From Thermoproteota archaeon (lineage in GTDB: Archaea; Thermoproteota; Thermoprotei_A; EX4484-217-1; JAPDJV01): a stretch of DNA of 45,962 nt. Made by a program: the position numbers and the translations under genes. The stretch is taken from NCBI GenBank assembly GCA_029258925.1, contig JAPDJV010000024.1:1-45962 (forward strand), in the 5' to 3' direction. The notes under the pieces are model-generated. The model searched no databases, was not told the origin of the DNA, and worked only from the letters and a program-made list of their open reading frames with translations. Positions 9,330-18,037 of this stretch are shown piece after piece; within the stretch, counting starts at the first letter, position 1, and each line of letters starts with the position of its first letter.

Positions 9330-10064
9330 ATGGAAAAATATACTATTGTAGGTTTGAGCCTGCTGATTTTAGGGATATCCTTATCAATAACAGGCTTCCT
9401 AGTGTTGAAGGTATATGAGCTAGTTTCGTCTGGGATAGCTGCTGTCATTGTTGGAGGAGTAATGCTGGCTATTGGAACGAGTAGGGCTAAGAGGCCTGTA
9501 AGTGTGTTAGAGGAGGTTGAGAAGAGTTTTCTCTGGCTAAATTATAGAAGGTTGCTGGAAGAGGTTGGATTAGTGGATCGTAGCCCTATTTTTGCTCCTT
9601 CATCCAAGACTTCTAGGGGGCCCTGCATGATAATCCCGTTAACCGGGGATGTGAGGAGGATTGGGAACCCCGATAACTTGCCTGACAGATTCCTAGTCTA
9701 CACTAGTGATTTCGCTGGTATAAGATTTAATTATCCTATTGAGGAGCTTCAAGAAGATCTTAGAGTGGGAGGCGAGGTTAGTGTTTCTGGTGGTGAAACA
9801 CTCTTAAACAATGTTATTGTTTCAAGGATGAATGCTGCAACAGCAGTAAGACTCACCATGCCCGAGGAAAACGTTTTCGTTGTCGAGGTTGAGGGGTTTG
9901 AGAGTCGTGTGGGGGGTTGGGGGAACATGAATGTTTTGTCTGCAAGCATAGGGCTTCTACTAGCAGAATACTTCAACAAGATCGTTGCTTTGAGGAGCTT
10001 TGAGGTTTCGGAGGACACTGCTAGACTCGTGTACGAGGTGGTTGAGGGGGTTGGGGAGACTTAA
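9330..10064 (+). CDS. Membrane protein of unknown function, first gene of the MoxR/DUF58 operon
   Basis: A 244-residue protein with two N-terminal membrane spans (about 5-27 and 32-50) followed by a cytoplasmic or extracytoplasmic domain of about 190 residues with mixed beta-strand character (VFVVEVEGF, ARLVYEVVEG). I cannot name the family. It opens a set of six plus-strand genes that overlap or nearly touch, so it is probably co-transcribed and part of the same membrane-associated complex as the MoxR ATPase. The ATG at 9330 is kept because it directly precedes the first membrane span; no strong ribosome site is visible, which fits a leaderless or near-leaderless operon start. Confidence 0.75.
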   Translation: MEKYTIVGLSLLILGISLSITGFLVLKVYELVSSGIAAVIVGGVMLAIGTSRAKRPVSVLEEVEKSFLWLNYRRLLEEVGLVDRSPIFAPSSKTSRGPCMIIPLTGDVRRIGNPDNLPDRFLVYTSDFAGIRFNYPIEELQEDLRVGGEVSVSGGETLLNNVIVSRMNAATAVRLTMPEENVFVVEVEGFESRVGGWGNMNVLSASIGLLLAEYFNKIVALRSFEVSEDTARLVYEVVEGVGET

Positions 10065-10335
10065 GGCTATTGATAAGTATATTTTAGTTCTTTCGTTAAG
10101 CATAGCTGTAACACTGATAGTCTTATCGTTGCTCGCCGAGAAGAGAATAGATGTTTACATAGCTCTCTACATACTCGAGTACTTCACTATAACAGCAATA
10201 TTCTCTCCTTTCCCGAGGAAGCTTGAGTCAAAGTTGAACATTATATCTGCAATAATGCTGGCAACATTCATAGCAATAGTAGCTTACAGGGTGATGCTGA
10301 TAATTTCGCCATCACTTATACTCGGGGGCACGTAA
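10051..10335 (+). CDS. Small three-span membrane protein
   Basis: About 94 residues, nearly all in three hydrophobic segments (VLSLSIAVTLIVLSLL, the span around YIALYILEYFTITAIF, and IISAIMLATFIAIVAYRVML). I prefer the TTG at 10051 because GAGGTGG at 10035-10041 lies nine bases before it; an ATG at 10000 would add 17 residues and a longer overlap with the upstream gene. With the TTG the overlap is 14 bases. No enzymatic motif is present. Small membrane proteins of this kind often accompany the MoxR/DUF58 pair, so a structural role in that complex is inferred, not shown. Confidence 0.65.
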   Translation: MGRLKAIDKYILVLSLSIAVTLIVLSLLAEKRIDVYIALYILEYFTITAIFSPFPRKLESKLNIISAIMLATFIAIVAYRVMLIISPSLILGGT

Positions 10336-10339
10336 AGCT

Positions 10340-12319
10340 ATGAGGCGCTGGCTCTGTGGTTTCACAGTAGTAATCCTAATATTAGTGGCTGCAATGCCTC
10401 CGGCAACACTGGCATTCTTAAACAATGTTCCTCCACACGAGGATCCGGAGAGAGCTGAGAGAGCTGTTGATGCATTATACTTGCTGGCGCTTTACTGTAA
10501 CGTTTTAGAGTATATTGGCGAGGTGAAACTTGATAATGCTACGTCAATGCTCAAGCTAATAGAGGGAATAGAGGTTCCAAGGAACGTGAGGTATGTTATT
10601 GACAGAACAAATCAGTTACTGAACAAGTTATCTTCAGAGCTGAACGAGACCGAGAATAGAATCGAGGAGGCTAGGATTCTAATAGATAACGGCTTCTACG
10701 AGGAAGCCCTAAGCGAGCTTAATAGAGCATTAATATGTCTTGCTAGAGCAAACGCAACCTTAGATGAATTACCAGTGGAACTTATCCAGGGACTTGGAAA
10801 ATTTGTTCCGAAAGATTATGAGGAGAGACTTAGGGAAATAAGTGATAGGATAAGTGAGCTAGTTGACAGAATCAGAGATCTCATAGAGGAAATATTGGAG
10901 GAAATGAGGAATCTGAGAATGAGGGTAACAGGTAGAATACCAACATTCATAATGGTTAATGCTACTCCTCAAACACTTATGGTTGGAGGAAACCTAACTA
11001 TCCACGGATTCCTATATGATGTAAACGGGACGCCGCTCAATGGGAGGCTTGTGAAAATATTCTTCGAGCTCTCCACTCCAGGCGGGGAGAGCATTATTGA
11101 ACCTATTCAAGTATATACTCGTTTAGGAGGAGCGTTCAAGTTCACCGTTAGAATGCCGTATATTTACAGGGAGGAATCTATGACTCAAGGAGTCATAGTT
11201 AGGGCATGCTATACTCCTAGCGGAGGCGATGTGAGCATATACTCTGCTTCAACAAACTACACTAAAATATTACTATTATTCAATAGGACTATTGTTACGA
11301 TAAGTGCGCCGGAAGAAGTGTTACCTGGGAAGAATGTTTCCGTGAGTATAAGTGTTGATCCCTGGATAAATGTTTCAAGGAAGATACACGTGTTTTTCGA
11401 TTCAAGGAAAGTATTGGGCACGACCTTGAACAATAGAACTATTACTTCAACTATTAAAATTCCGGCTAGCACTGGGCCAGGAAAACATTTCTTTAGGGTA
11501 GTGGTTGAACCGTATGAAACGTTCTCGCCTGGAGAAAACAGTACTAGCGTGACGGTGGTATTGGAGGAAACATTTCTGAAAGTCAGCGTTAAAGACCTAG
11601 TTTTATACCCGTTTGAGTCTAAAGTATTGTTGGAGGGGTTTGTTGTAGATGAGAATGGCAGCGGGCTTGAAAATGCCTTAATAAGAGTCTTCTTCCAAGG
11701 TAGAGAGTACGCTGTTAACTCGTCGAGGGACGGATATTTTAATGTGAGCTTTAATGTTGGTTTCTCGATAGTGTTTTCAAGGAGCACTCTAACTGTTCTA
11801 GCTGATCCTGTTGAGCCTTGGATGAGCAGTGCCTCATGGAGCCACACTATTACTACGGTTAATGTTTTGAGTGTATTCTTCATATTAAGTGTGATTCTAT
11901 TGGCATTCATGAATGCTTCTAGATTGAGGAGAGTGGGGGAGAGAGTGTTTGAGAGGTTTACTTGGATTAGCGTTAGGGGTTCGAGGGGTGAGGTTACTGG
12001 AGGTAAGATTCCTGTTGGCATAGGTGAAGCTACAGGGTTACTTAGGGGGTACACTGTTAGGAGGGGGCCTATTGTCGAGTATTATTTGAGGGTTGTTGAA
12101 AAGATTTCTAGGATTGTTGGGAGGCCTAAGCCTTATGAGACTATTAGGGAATATCTTTGGAGGGCTAAGAACGCCCTCCCTCAAAGTGTTTTGAGATTAT
12201 TTGAGAAACTGTCTTTTCTAGCTGAGAAAGCCATCTACTCGCCTACGGGGTGTAGCAGTGAAGATGTTTCTAGTGCTGAGAGTATTGCTAGGAGAATATT
12301 GGAGAGTGATTTTGGTTGA
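10340..12319 (+). CDS. Secreted/membrane protein with coiled helices, Ig-like repeats and DUF4129-like tail
   Basis: A 659-residue protein. Residues 1-25 form a signal peptide or anchor (VVILILVAAMPPATLA). Residues about 40-200 are helical with heptad-like leucines and many Asn-x-Ser/Thr sequons. Residues about 203-505 read as three beta-rich Ig-like or carboxypeptidase-regulatory-like domains (DVNGTPLNGRLVKIFFEL and DENGSGLENALIRVFFQG are equivalent stretches). A membrane span follows at about 517-537. The cytoplasmic tail (about 540-659, with TIREYLWRAKNALP and SAESIARRILES) resembles DUF4129, which commonly accompanies MoxR and DUF58 proteins. This suggests an outward-facing adhesive or sensing module linked to the ATPase. 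The following gene starts within its stop codon. Confidence 0.8.
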   Translation: MRRWLCGFTVVILILVAAMPPATLAFLNNVPPHEDPERAERAVDALYLLALYCNVLEYIGEVKLDNATSMLKLIEGIEVPRNVRYVIDRTNQLLNKLSSELNETENRIEEARILIDNGFYEEALSELNRALICLARANATLDELPVELIQGLGKFVPKDYEERLREISDRISELVDRIRDLIEEILEEMRNLRMRVTGRIPTFIMVNATPQTLMVGGNLTIHGFLYDVNGTPLNGRLVKIFFELSTPGGESIIEPIQVYTRLGGAFKFTVRMPYIYREESMTQGVIVRACYTPSGGDVSIYSASTNYTKILLLFNRTIVTISAPEEVLPGKNVSVSISVDPWINVSRKIHVFFDSRKVLGTTLNNRTITSTIKIPASTGPGKHFFRVVVEPYETFSPGENSTSVTVVLEETFLKVSVKDLVLYPFESKVLLEGFVVDENGSGLENALIRVFFQGREYAVNSSRDGYFNVSFNVGFSIVFSRSTLTVLADPVEPWMSSASWSHTITTVNVLSVFFILSVILLAFMNASRLRRVGERVFERFTWISVRGSRGEVTGGKIPVGIGEATGLLRGYTVRRGPIVEYYLRVVEKISRIVGRPKPYETIREYLWRAKNALPQSVLRLFEKLSFLAEKAIYSPTGCSSEDVSSAESIARRILESDFG

Positions 12320-13179
12320 AGGCAAGCCGAATACTGTTGCTGATGGCTGCAATAGTCTTGGCCTCGATAATAATAGTGGCAGCCTACCCTTCTACAACAG
12401 ATTTCAGCATATATAATCCATGGTGGAACGGCTACAGTGAAATGCGTAGAGTTCTGGGGGCACATGTTATAGAATTTAGCCTAGAGGACTTTTTGAGAAC
12501 CACTTCCACTAATATCACTTTGATAACGGTACCGTATACTCGCTTCTCTGCGGGGGAGCTCGAGGCTCTGAAAACCTTCGTTTCCAAGGGTGGGAGACTA
12601 GTGGTTATGGACGATTTTGGCTATGGAAACCAGGTATTAGAGTATCTTGGTGTTCAGGCGAGGTTCACTAATGACAGTATGCTTGCTGATCCAGTGTTCA
12701 ACTATAGGAATTGTAGATTGCCTATTGTCAGGAATGTAGATTACCCAAATGTCAGCGAGGTCGTCTTGAACCATGCGTCAACAATATTGTTGATGGAAGT
12801 GGCTAGGATTATTGCGAATTCAAGCAGCTACTCTTATCTAGACGCCAATTTCAACGGTGTTTGGGATGAAGGTGAGAGTGTTGGCCCGTTCCCGGTGGCT
12901 GTTGAATTGGATTACGGTAACGGGAGTATTGTGTTAGTATCTGATCCGAGTATTGGTATAAATGGTATGATAGGTATGGGGGATAACTTGGAATTCATCA
13001 AGTCTATTACTGGGGGTAGGAGGGTGGTTATTGACGAATCTCACGTTCCCGGAAGCATGCATGACGAGGTTAAGAAAACTGTTTTCACTGTTAGAAGCAT
13101 GCTTTCGAGAGAATACGTTTTCCCATTCATCGTAGTAGGATTAATATATGTCTCGCTTAGAAAACTTTGGAAGGGGTAG
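12316..13179 (+). CDS. DUF4350-like membrane protein
   Basis: A 287-residue protein with an N-terminal signal anchor (LLLMAAIVLASIIIVAAYP) and a C-terminal span (FPFIVVGLIYVSL), enclosing an extracytoplasmic domain. The stretch LKTFVSKGGRLVVMDDFGYG and later VVIDESHVPGSMHDEV match the layout of DUF4350 and GldG-like domains, a glutamine-amidotransferase-like fold without an obvious catalytic Cys. The start is a TTG overlapping the upstream stop (TTGA), supported by GGAGAG about nine bases upstream. It belongs to the operon with MoxR and DUF58. It is likely a structural or ligand-binding part of the same complex. Confidence 0.78.
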   Translation: MKASRILLLMAAIVLASIIIVAAYPSTTDFSIYNPWWNGYSEMRRVLGAHVIEFSLEDFLRTTSTNITLITVPYTRFSAGELEALKTFVSKGGRLVVMDDFGYGNQVLEYLGVQARFTNDSMLADPVFNYRNCRLPIVRNVDYPNVSEVVLNHASTILLMEVARIIANSSSYSYLDANFNGVWDEGESVGPFPVAVELDYGNGSIVLVSDPSIGINGMIGMGDNLEFIKSITGGRRVVIDESHVPGSMHDEVKKTVFTVRSMLSREYVFPFIVVGLIYVSLRKLWKG

Positions 13180-13184
13180 AATTA

Positions 13185-14126
13185 GTGTTTAGTGCAGAAG
13201 AATGTTCTGAGAAGATTAGGAGTATTAGAAGTGAGCTCTCGAAGATTTTCATAGGAAAGGAGAATATTGTGGATTGTCTTCTAGCAGCATTGTTCAGCGA
13301 GGGCCACGTGCTTATAGAGGGCTATCCCGGTACAGCTAAGACTATGCTCGCTAAGGCTTTCGCCAAGGTTATTGGGGGCACATTTAAGAGAATACAGTTC
13401 ACACCGGACACTCTGCCAACAGATGTCACAGGCTTCTATGTTTATACCCTGAGCGGTGAGAAGATTTTTAGGGAGGGCCCGGTCTTCGCAAACATTGTTT
13501 TAGCAGACGAGTTGAATAGGACTACTCCTAGAACACAGGCAGCTCTACTCGAGGCAATGCAGGAGAAACAGGTTACAATAGATGGTGTAACCCATAAGCT
13601 ACCCTGGCCATTCATGATTGTAGCGACACAGATACCTTTAGGAGTGGGGATCGGAGTATATCCTTTATCGGAAGTACAGGTCGACAGGTTCATGCTTAGA
13701 ACTTTCAGCGGCTACAATCCTCCCGAGGAAGAGGTTGAAGTTGTTAAGAGGATAGATTTCATAGAGGAGCTACCAGTGGAGAATATTATCAACTGGAGAG
13801 ATGTTAGGTGGATTGTTGAGGCTGGTAAGAGAGTCCACGTAGACGAGAACATTGTTAGATACATAATCAACTTGTCTACACATATTAGGAGACACCCAAG
13901 CGTTTCCCTAGGTCCAAGTCCCAGGGCAAGCATATCGCTTTACAAGGCTTCTAGGATAAGTGCTTTAATGGATGGAAGAGACTATGTTATACCAGACGAT
14001 GTTAAGAAGTTTGCCCATCCAGCTCTAGACCACAGGATCAGGCTTAGAGCCGAAGCTGAAATAGAGGGCATTAAACCGGAGGATATTGTTGAGGAGGCTT
14101 TGAGAGAAGTGGAGGTTCCAAAATAA
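13185..14126 (+). CDS. MoxR family AAA+ ATPase
   Basis: A cytoplasmic AAA+ ATPase thought to act as a chaperone for assembly or metal loading of a partner. Motifs in order: Walker A GYPGTAKT, Walker B LADELNRTTP with the MoxR signature AALLEAMQEKQVTI, sensor 1 ATQIPLG, and the C-terminal lid with SLGPSPRA. Length is standard for MoxR (about 310-330 residues). I favour the GTG at 13185 since GGAAGGGG at 13169-13176 is spaced eight bases before it; the frame is also open from a TTG at 13167, which would overlap the upstream gene. The stop overlaps the DUF58 start by one base (TAATG), the classic coupling of these two families. Confidence 0.95.
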   Translation: MFSAEECSEKIRSIRSELSKIFIGKENIVDCLLAALFSEGHVLIEGYPGTAKTMLAKAFAKVIGGTFKRIQFTPDTLPTDVTGFYVYTLSGEKIFREGPVFANIVLADELNRTTPRTQAALLEAMQEKQVTIDGVTHKLPWPFMIVATQIPLGVGIGVYPLSEVQVDRFMLRTFSGYNPPEEEVEVVKRIDFIEELPVENIINWRDVRWIVEAGKRVHVDENIVRYIINLSTHIRRHPSVSLGPSPRASISLYKASRISALMDGRDYVIPDDVKKFAHPALDHRIRLRAEAEIEGIKPEDIVEEALREVEVPK

Positions 14127-15718
14127 TGGTCAATCCCCTAAAACAAATCCTACTCCTCACCTACACGGTTGCCATAATACTTCTCTCAGTCGACTTGAAC
14201 ACGTTAAACATAATTCCATCAATAATACTATTGATGGTGACATTTAAGGCTCTGATTGATTGGAACAAAGGTTGCACACTTCTATTCTCCTCCACTACAA
14301 TGATGAGCCTAGTATCATTGATGCTCTGGCCAAACATTAGAGCAACGCTGATCGCATTAGTATTATTAGTCCCACTACTACATGAAGGGGTTGGAGAGGC
14401 TGGTAGAAGAATTCCTCTCAAAAACGGGGCATCCAAGCACGGGATAGGGTATACGGGGATCCTACTATACGCTTTATCCCTCACAGTTATTTCACTATCT
14501 TTAATCCACGAATCCCTTTTCACACCGGGCCTAATAATAGGATTATATAATACTTTCATGATTGCCTTGAATAACTTCTCTCTCAGGAAGACCAGGATTA
14601 GTGGTCCAAGTGAGGTAAGTATTGTTAGAGGAGAGAGGCTGGACATGGAGGTTGATGTAGAGAATCGTGGTTTCACTACTATAAACGCTACACTCCTAAG
14701 CGTTCCAGAAGAGAACGTCGAGGTGACATTTCCCCGTGAAACTTTCCTCATACCGCCTGGGGGGAAATGTGGGGTCTCGTTGACTTTGAAAGCTGTTTAC
14801 ATAGGTTTTGCTGACACTAGTATAAGACTGCTATTATCTGATAAAAGAGGCTTTACTCGATTGATCAGAGAGGCTCCGCTGAGAGTTAATGTTACGCCTA
14901 AAATGAGGATTGCATTGGAGGCTGCACTAAGACTGTTGTCGAGGCTGCCTCCCGAGAAGACTTCCCCCATGCCTACTACAGTGGAATTTAGAGAGGAGTA
15001 TGCTTTGCCTTCTAGGAGGGGGGAGTACTATGGAACTAGGTTCTATGTTCCGGGAGACGACGTTACATGTATTCACTGGAAGAAGAGTGTTGGGAAGAGA
15101 AGGCTTATTGTCAAAGAGTACCGTAGAGCTGGAGGAGAGAGACTGATAGTTTTAGCAGATCTTACTGCAGTAAGCTACGAGGAACTAGATGAACTAGTAT
15201 ACAAGCTCTTGTCCTCGATAATAGCTGAAACATTAAGGAACCCCTACCTGCCCATAGGGTTAGCAGTGTACGTAGGCAAGGAGACAGTTTTATTCAAGCC
15301 GCCTCTCCCGAGCAGGACTATTCTAGCAGAAATAGTTGGATTCTTCATGAAAGAATTCGCTGAGACGTATGGGGGAGAGAAGTCTGTTATAGAGGAGGTG
15401 CCGAAGAAGTTTCTCTACTTAGCATACTCTAAGCGATTAAAGGGTTTACTTGTTGAAATGGAAGTGGAAGCGTTAAGAAATCTTTTGAAGGAGAATCCAG
15501 GGTATAATGCTTTCTTAAAGCTTTCAGGATACTTGAGGCCGCCAGCAAGAATACTCTTAATATACGGTGAACACGTTGGAAAACACTGCTACCCACTCTT
15601 AGAATACTATGCCGAGAACACGGGTTACACCGTTACCTCACATGTCTCCTTAGAGCCGGAAATATTGTACGAGGAAGCCAAAAAGGCTCCAATAGGCTTG
15701 TCGGAAATCATACCGTAG
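14126..15718 (+). CDS. DUF58 domain membrane protein (MoxR partner)
   Basis: A 530-residue protein with several hydrophobic N-terminal segments (about 5-130), a beta-rich middle region (VDVENRGFTTINATLLSV) and the DUF58 core near residues 285-345: RRGEYYGTRFYVPGDD then VTCIHWKKS and KEYRRAG. The remainder resembles a von Willebrand A-like fold (RLIVLADLTAVSYEELDE). DUF58 proteins are encoded beside MoxR ATPases across bacteria and archaea and are believed to be their client or membrane receptor. It is the last gene of the operon; the next gene is convergent. Confidence 0.93.
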   Translation: MVNPLKQILLLTYTVAIILLSVDLNTLNIIPSIILLMVTFKALIDWNKGCTLLFSSTTMMSLVSLMLWPNIRATLIALVLLVPLLHEGVGEAGRRIPLKNGASKHGIGYTGILLYALSLTVISLSLIHESLFTPGLIIGLYNTFMIALNNFSLRKTRISGPSEVSIVRGERLDMEVDVENRGFTTINATLLSVPEENVEVTFPRETFLIPPGGKCGVSLTLKAVYIGFADTSIRLLLSDKRGFTRLIREAPLRVNVTPKMRIALEAALRLLSRLPPEKTSPMPTTVEFREEYALPSRRGEYYGTRFYVPGDDVTCIHWKKSVGKRRLIVKEYRRAGGERLIVLADLTAVSYEELDELVYKLLSSIIAETLRNPYLPIGLAVYVGKETVLFKPPLPSRTILAEIVGFFMKEFAETYGGEKSVIEEVPKKFLYLAYSKRLKGLLVEMEVEALRNLLKENPGYNAFLKLSGYLRPPARILLIYGEHVGKHCYPLLEYYAENTGYTVTSHVSLEPEILYEEAKKAPIGLSEIIP

Positions 15719-15743
15719 AACAATAATGGGTGCGGGAGAATAA

Positions 15744-16691
15744 TCATATTTGTGGTGGAGGCTCAACGTTAACCCATATCTGACACCATTTTCCACCATA
15801 AGTGAACGTTTTAGCTGTATCATTGTACTCCCAGAGCTCGAATATTATCCTCCATTCGCCAGTATCGTTTAAGGATAGTGTTAATGGTATTTTTCTGGAA
15901 GAATTGTGAACTAGTGCTAGGTGAATTCTCTTAACAGGTGTTACTGGGGAAGGATCTATTGGAGTAGTCTTGTTACCTAGTTTAACTTCAACGTCGTAGA
16001 GCATCGTTTTACCCATGTAGTTCCCAATGTAAACATATATTGTGAACTCTTCTCCCCGAACAACGTTTGGAGGATAATCACCTATCTTCATATCCTCTCC
16101 CAAAACAGCTAGCTCCGAGAATGGTTCAACTATTCCTGTTAGAAACAGCTGGCTGACTGCGAAAACTGTTACAACAACTATTATGGCCGCTACCACTGCC
16201 ATAACCTCCTCGTCTAAAATCATGCTCCTCCTCCCCCCGGCTGAAGCCCTAATCTTATAGTCTCCTCTCATTCTAAGCCAAGTCCTCCATGCAAATGGCT
16301 CCCCATAAAAGTATGCTAATATAATTAGAATCACCAGGCTCACCAGTATGATCAAATATGTTGCTTGCCTCCTAGCTGCCTCCTCTTCCCCACGCAACCT
16401 GATTTCCGAGGAATATTCTACAATGCTTCCTAGAATAGACGAAGCCTTTCTGAGAACACTATTACGCTCCCCCGAGCTCCCCGCCTCCTCAGCTCTATCT
16501 ATCAGTTCAAGTGCGCTGTTAAGCATGTTAACCAAGCCAGTTACATTACCCCCACTATCCTCGGCAACTCTTATAGCATCATAAGCCTCGTAAACCTTAT
16601 CCCATATATCACTCGACTCCCTTGCCCCTAACACTGGTAGAAGAATTATAGATGCTGCAAGAAGGATTATTACAGCAACCCCTATCTTCAT
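15744..16691 (-). CDS. Membrane protein with the C-terminal half of a DUF1616-like protein
   Basis: The ATG at 16691 gives MKIGVAVIILLAASIILL, a clean signal anchor, with GGAGATG seven bases before it; the frame is open to 16730, but that start falls at or upstream of the expected transcription start of a reverse-strand TATA (GTTTAAAATATT near 16743-16754). After a helical stretch (about 30-105) come a span near 115-130, a charged linker, another span near 170-190 and a beta-rich extracytoplasmic domain. The last part (FSELAVLGEDMKIGDYPPNV, then GEEFTIYVYIGN) matches the C-terminal domain of DUF1616 proteins as I know them. The N-terminal membrane half of that family is encoded separately at 21971-22573. 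It converges with the MoxR/DUF58 operon. Function unknown; probably cell-surface. Confidence 0.75.
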   Translation of the reverse strand: MKIGVAVIILLAASIILLPVLGARESSDIWDKVYEAYDAIRVAEDSGGNVTGLVNMLNSALELIDRAEEAGSSGERNSVLRKASSILGSIVEYSSEIRLRGEEEAARRQATYLIILVSLVILIILAYFYGEPFAWRTWLRMRGDYKIRASAGGRRSMILDEEVMAVVAAIIVVVTVFAVSQLFLTGIVEPFSELAVLGEDMKIGDYPPNVVRGEEFTIYVYIGNYMGKTMLYDVEVKLGNKTTPIDPSPVTPVKRIHLALVHNSSRKIPLTLSLNDTGEWRIIFELWEYNDTAKTFTYGGKWCQIWVNVEPPPQI

Positions 16692-17144
16692 CAACATACA
16701 TCTCCGGCAATGCGAATTCAATTGATACAAGTGTTTACTAGCAATATTTTAAACTATTTCCTCAAACAGTTTGCCCAGAGCAGACACGCAATTAAGGAAT
16801 ACCCTTATCGAACTGAAGTAACGTCGTGAGAAGTAAGTGCTAGAATATCTTGAGGATCTAGTCGTTTTTACAAAACTTTTGCCCTCATATAATATATGAA
16901 TTTACCATAAAACACAGTCACATTAGCACCACTTAATGTAATGCAAATAGGCTTTGTATTGGAGCTCGCCTAATTCGATCCATAAACGCTAAGCAATTAT
17001 TTGAACAGGAATAATGGTAGCAGTGAGGACTGTGGATATGAGAGGCTTTTAGAAGCTATTAAACCAAGGCTTAATATTATTTGCATCTTGCAGGGCGATG
17101 TTTTTTAGAGGGAATTAGCATATAATTTCTAGAGGTGTAAGCTT
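16692..17144. other. Intergenic region between divergent genes
   Basis: About 450 bases without a convincing gene. It holds the reverse-strand TATA-like box near 16743-16754 and the ribosome site of the minus gene, an AT-rich palindrome-like patch (CATATAATATATG near 16883-16896), and AGAGGTG at 17131-17137, the ribosome site of the small gene starting at 17145. No tRNA, repeat or coding pattern was recognised. Confidence 0.5.
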
Positions 17145-17285
17145 GTGAGAAAGCAAAGGAAGAATATCGTTCTCAGCGAGGGAGTTCTCAAGCTGATCAT
17201 GGAGGGAAGAGTGAAGATTATTAGAGATAGGAAGTTGAAATATGGGAAGTACAGAGTAGTTAGAAGATATGTGGTTAAGGTGTAG
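17145..17285 (+). CDS. 46-residue very basic protein
   Basis: A short reading frame from GTG at 17145, preceded by a good ribosome site AGAGGTG seven bases upstream. The product begins VRKQRKNIVLSEGVL and ends in KYGKYRVVRRYVVKV; roughly a third of it is Arg/Lys, suggesting nucleic-acid binding or tight binding to the acidic protein encoded next. Its stop is two bases before the GTG of that gene, so the two are almost certainly co-translated. I do not recognise a family. A small basic partner followed by a larger acidic protein resembles toxin-antitoxin or chaperone-client pairs, but this is inference only. Confidence 0.6.
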   Translation: MRKQRKNIVLSEGVLKLIMEGRVKIIRDRKLKYGKYRVVRRYVVKV

Positions 17286-17287
17286 TA

Positions 17288-17713
17288 GTGTTGGCGGTTA
17301 GGGTGAGAGTGAGGATCGTACGTGAATCCTCGAATAAACTGAAGAATCTAGTAGTGTTGGTTAATGGTGGCGCGGAGAGCGAGGAGCCTGTTATAGCTGT
17401 AAGCCCCGAGGACGCTGAAGACTTAGATTTCTCAATTGATGATTTTGAACTTATTGAAGTGGAGTTAGCGTCAGGAAAAACCCATAATCTCATATCGAAG
17501 GAGAAAGTTAAAGTGGAGCTATTAGACGAGGAAGACAATGTTCTCTCCTCAACCAGAGCCTACCTAGCTGTGGACGAGAACTTAACAGAGCCGCTGATAA
17601 CTGATGCAACAATAGACGAACTTGGCATTCAAGTAATTAGCTTCAAGAAAGGCCTATGGAAACATTTTAACGATCCGCCTAGCATTATCAGGAAAAGCGC
17701 GCCTCGACGCTAA
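17288..17713 (+). CDS. Retropepsin-like (clan AA) aspartic-protease-fold protein lacking the catalytic Asp
   Basis: A 141-residue acidic protein. Its layout matches the single-domain retropepsin-like proteins of archaea: LVVLVNGGAES (21-31) at the place of the catalytic D-T-G-A loop, IAVSPEDAEDLDF (36-48) at the usual helix after it, a strand pair around TRAYLAVDENL, EPLITDATIDELGI (101-114) at the second conserved block, and KGLWKHF. The catalytic Asp is Asn26 and the following Thr is Gly, so proteolysis by the standard mechanism is not expected. The start is a GTG coupled to the upstream 46-residue gene. It may bind peptide or act as a structural partner. Fold assignment is by pattern, about 60 percent sure. 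Confidence 0.65.
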   Translation: MLAVRVRVRIVRESSNKLKNLVVLVNGGAESEEPVIAVSPEDAEDLDFSIDDFELIEVELASGKTHNLISKEKVKVELLDEEDNVLSSTRAYLAVDENLTEPLITDATIDELGIQVISFKKGLWKHFNDPPSIIRKSAPRR

Positions 17714-18037
17714 CCGCAACACAATTCTTCGGCCAAGTTCTTGAAGCATATACAAGTCTGTTGAGTATTCCAGACTGGTGAAGATCTTTCGTAACGTATA
17801 GTGGGTTTAAATGTTTTGAATGCTTTATGGTCTTTGATGGACTGATTTGCAGCAGATCCTCAAGCCTCGGATGGGGCCCGTGGTGTTAGGTTCAACAGAG
17901 CTCCATGAAGCATAGGTGAAGCCACTGAACCACACTAAGGGTAGTATGTAGTTTCCTAGTGAAGATTTTATAGGTTTGTGTAGGTTTCTTTTCGATGGCG
18001 GGGATTCATCTTATATGTGGGCATGTGCCGTTTGCCG
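17714..18037. other. Gene-free region left of the deleted transposon copy
   Basis: About 320 bases without a plausible gene. A GC-rich patch near 17862-17925 is open in one frame (reading KPRMGPVVLGSTELHEA, then stop) and resembles the kind of tail encoded at the 3' ends of tnpB genes, so it could be a decayed end of another element, but it is too short to be sure. No tRNA was recognised. Confidence 0.3.

Noticed and set aside
11257..12054. Long minus-strand frame inside the Ig-like gene
   Set aside because: Mirror of a strongly supported gene; low-complexity Ser/Thr/Leu composition typical of shadow frames.
14161..14751. Minus-strand frame of 196 residues opposite DUF58
   Set aside because: Shadow; the plus-strand protein shows clear DUF58 motifs and overlaps properly with MoxR.
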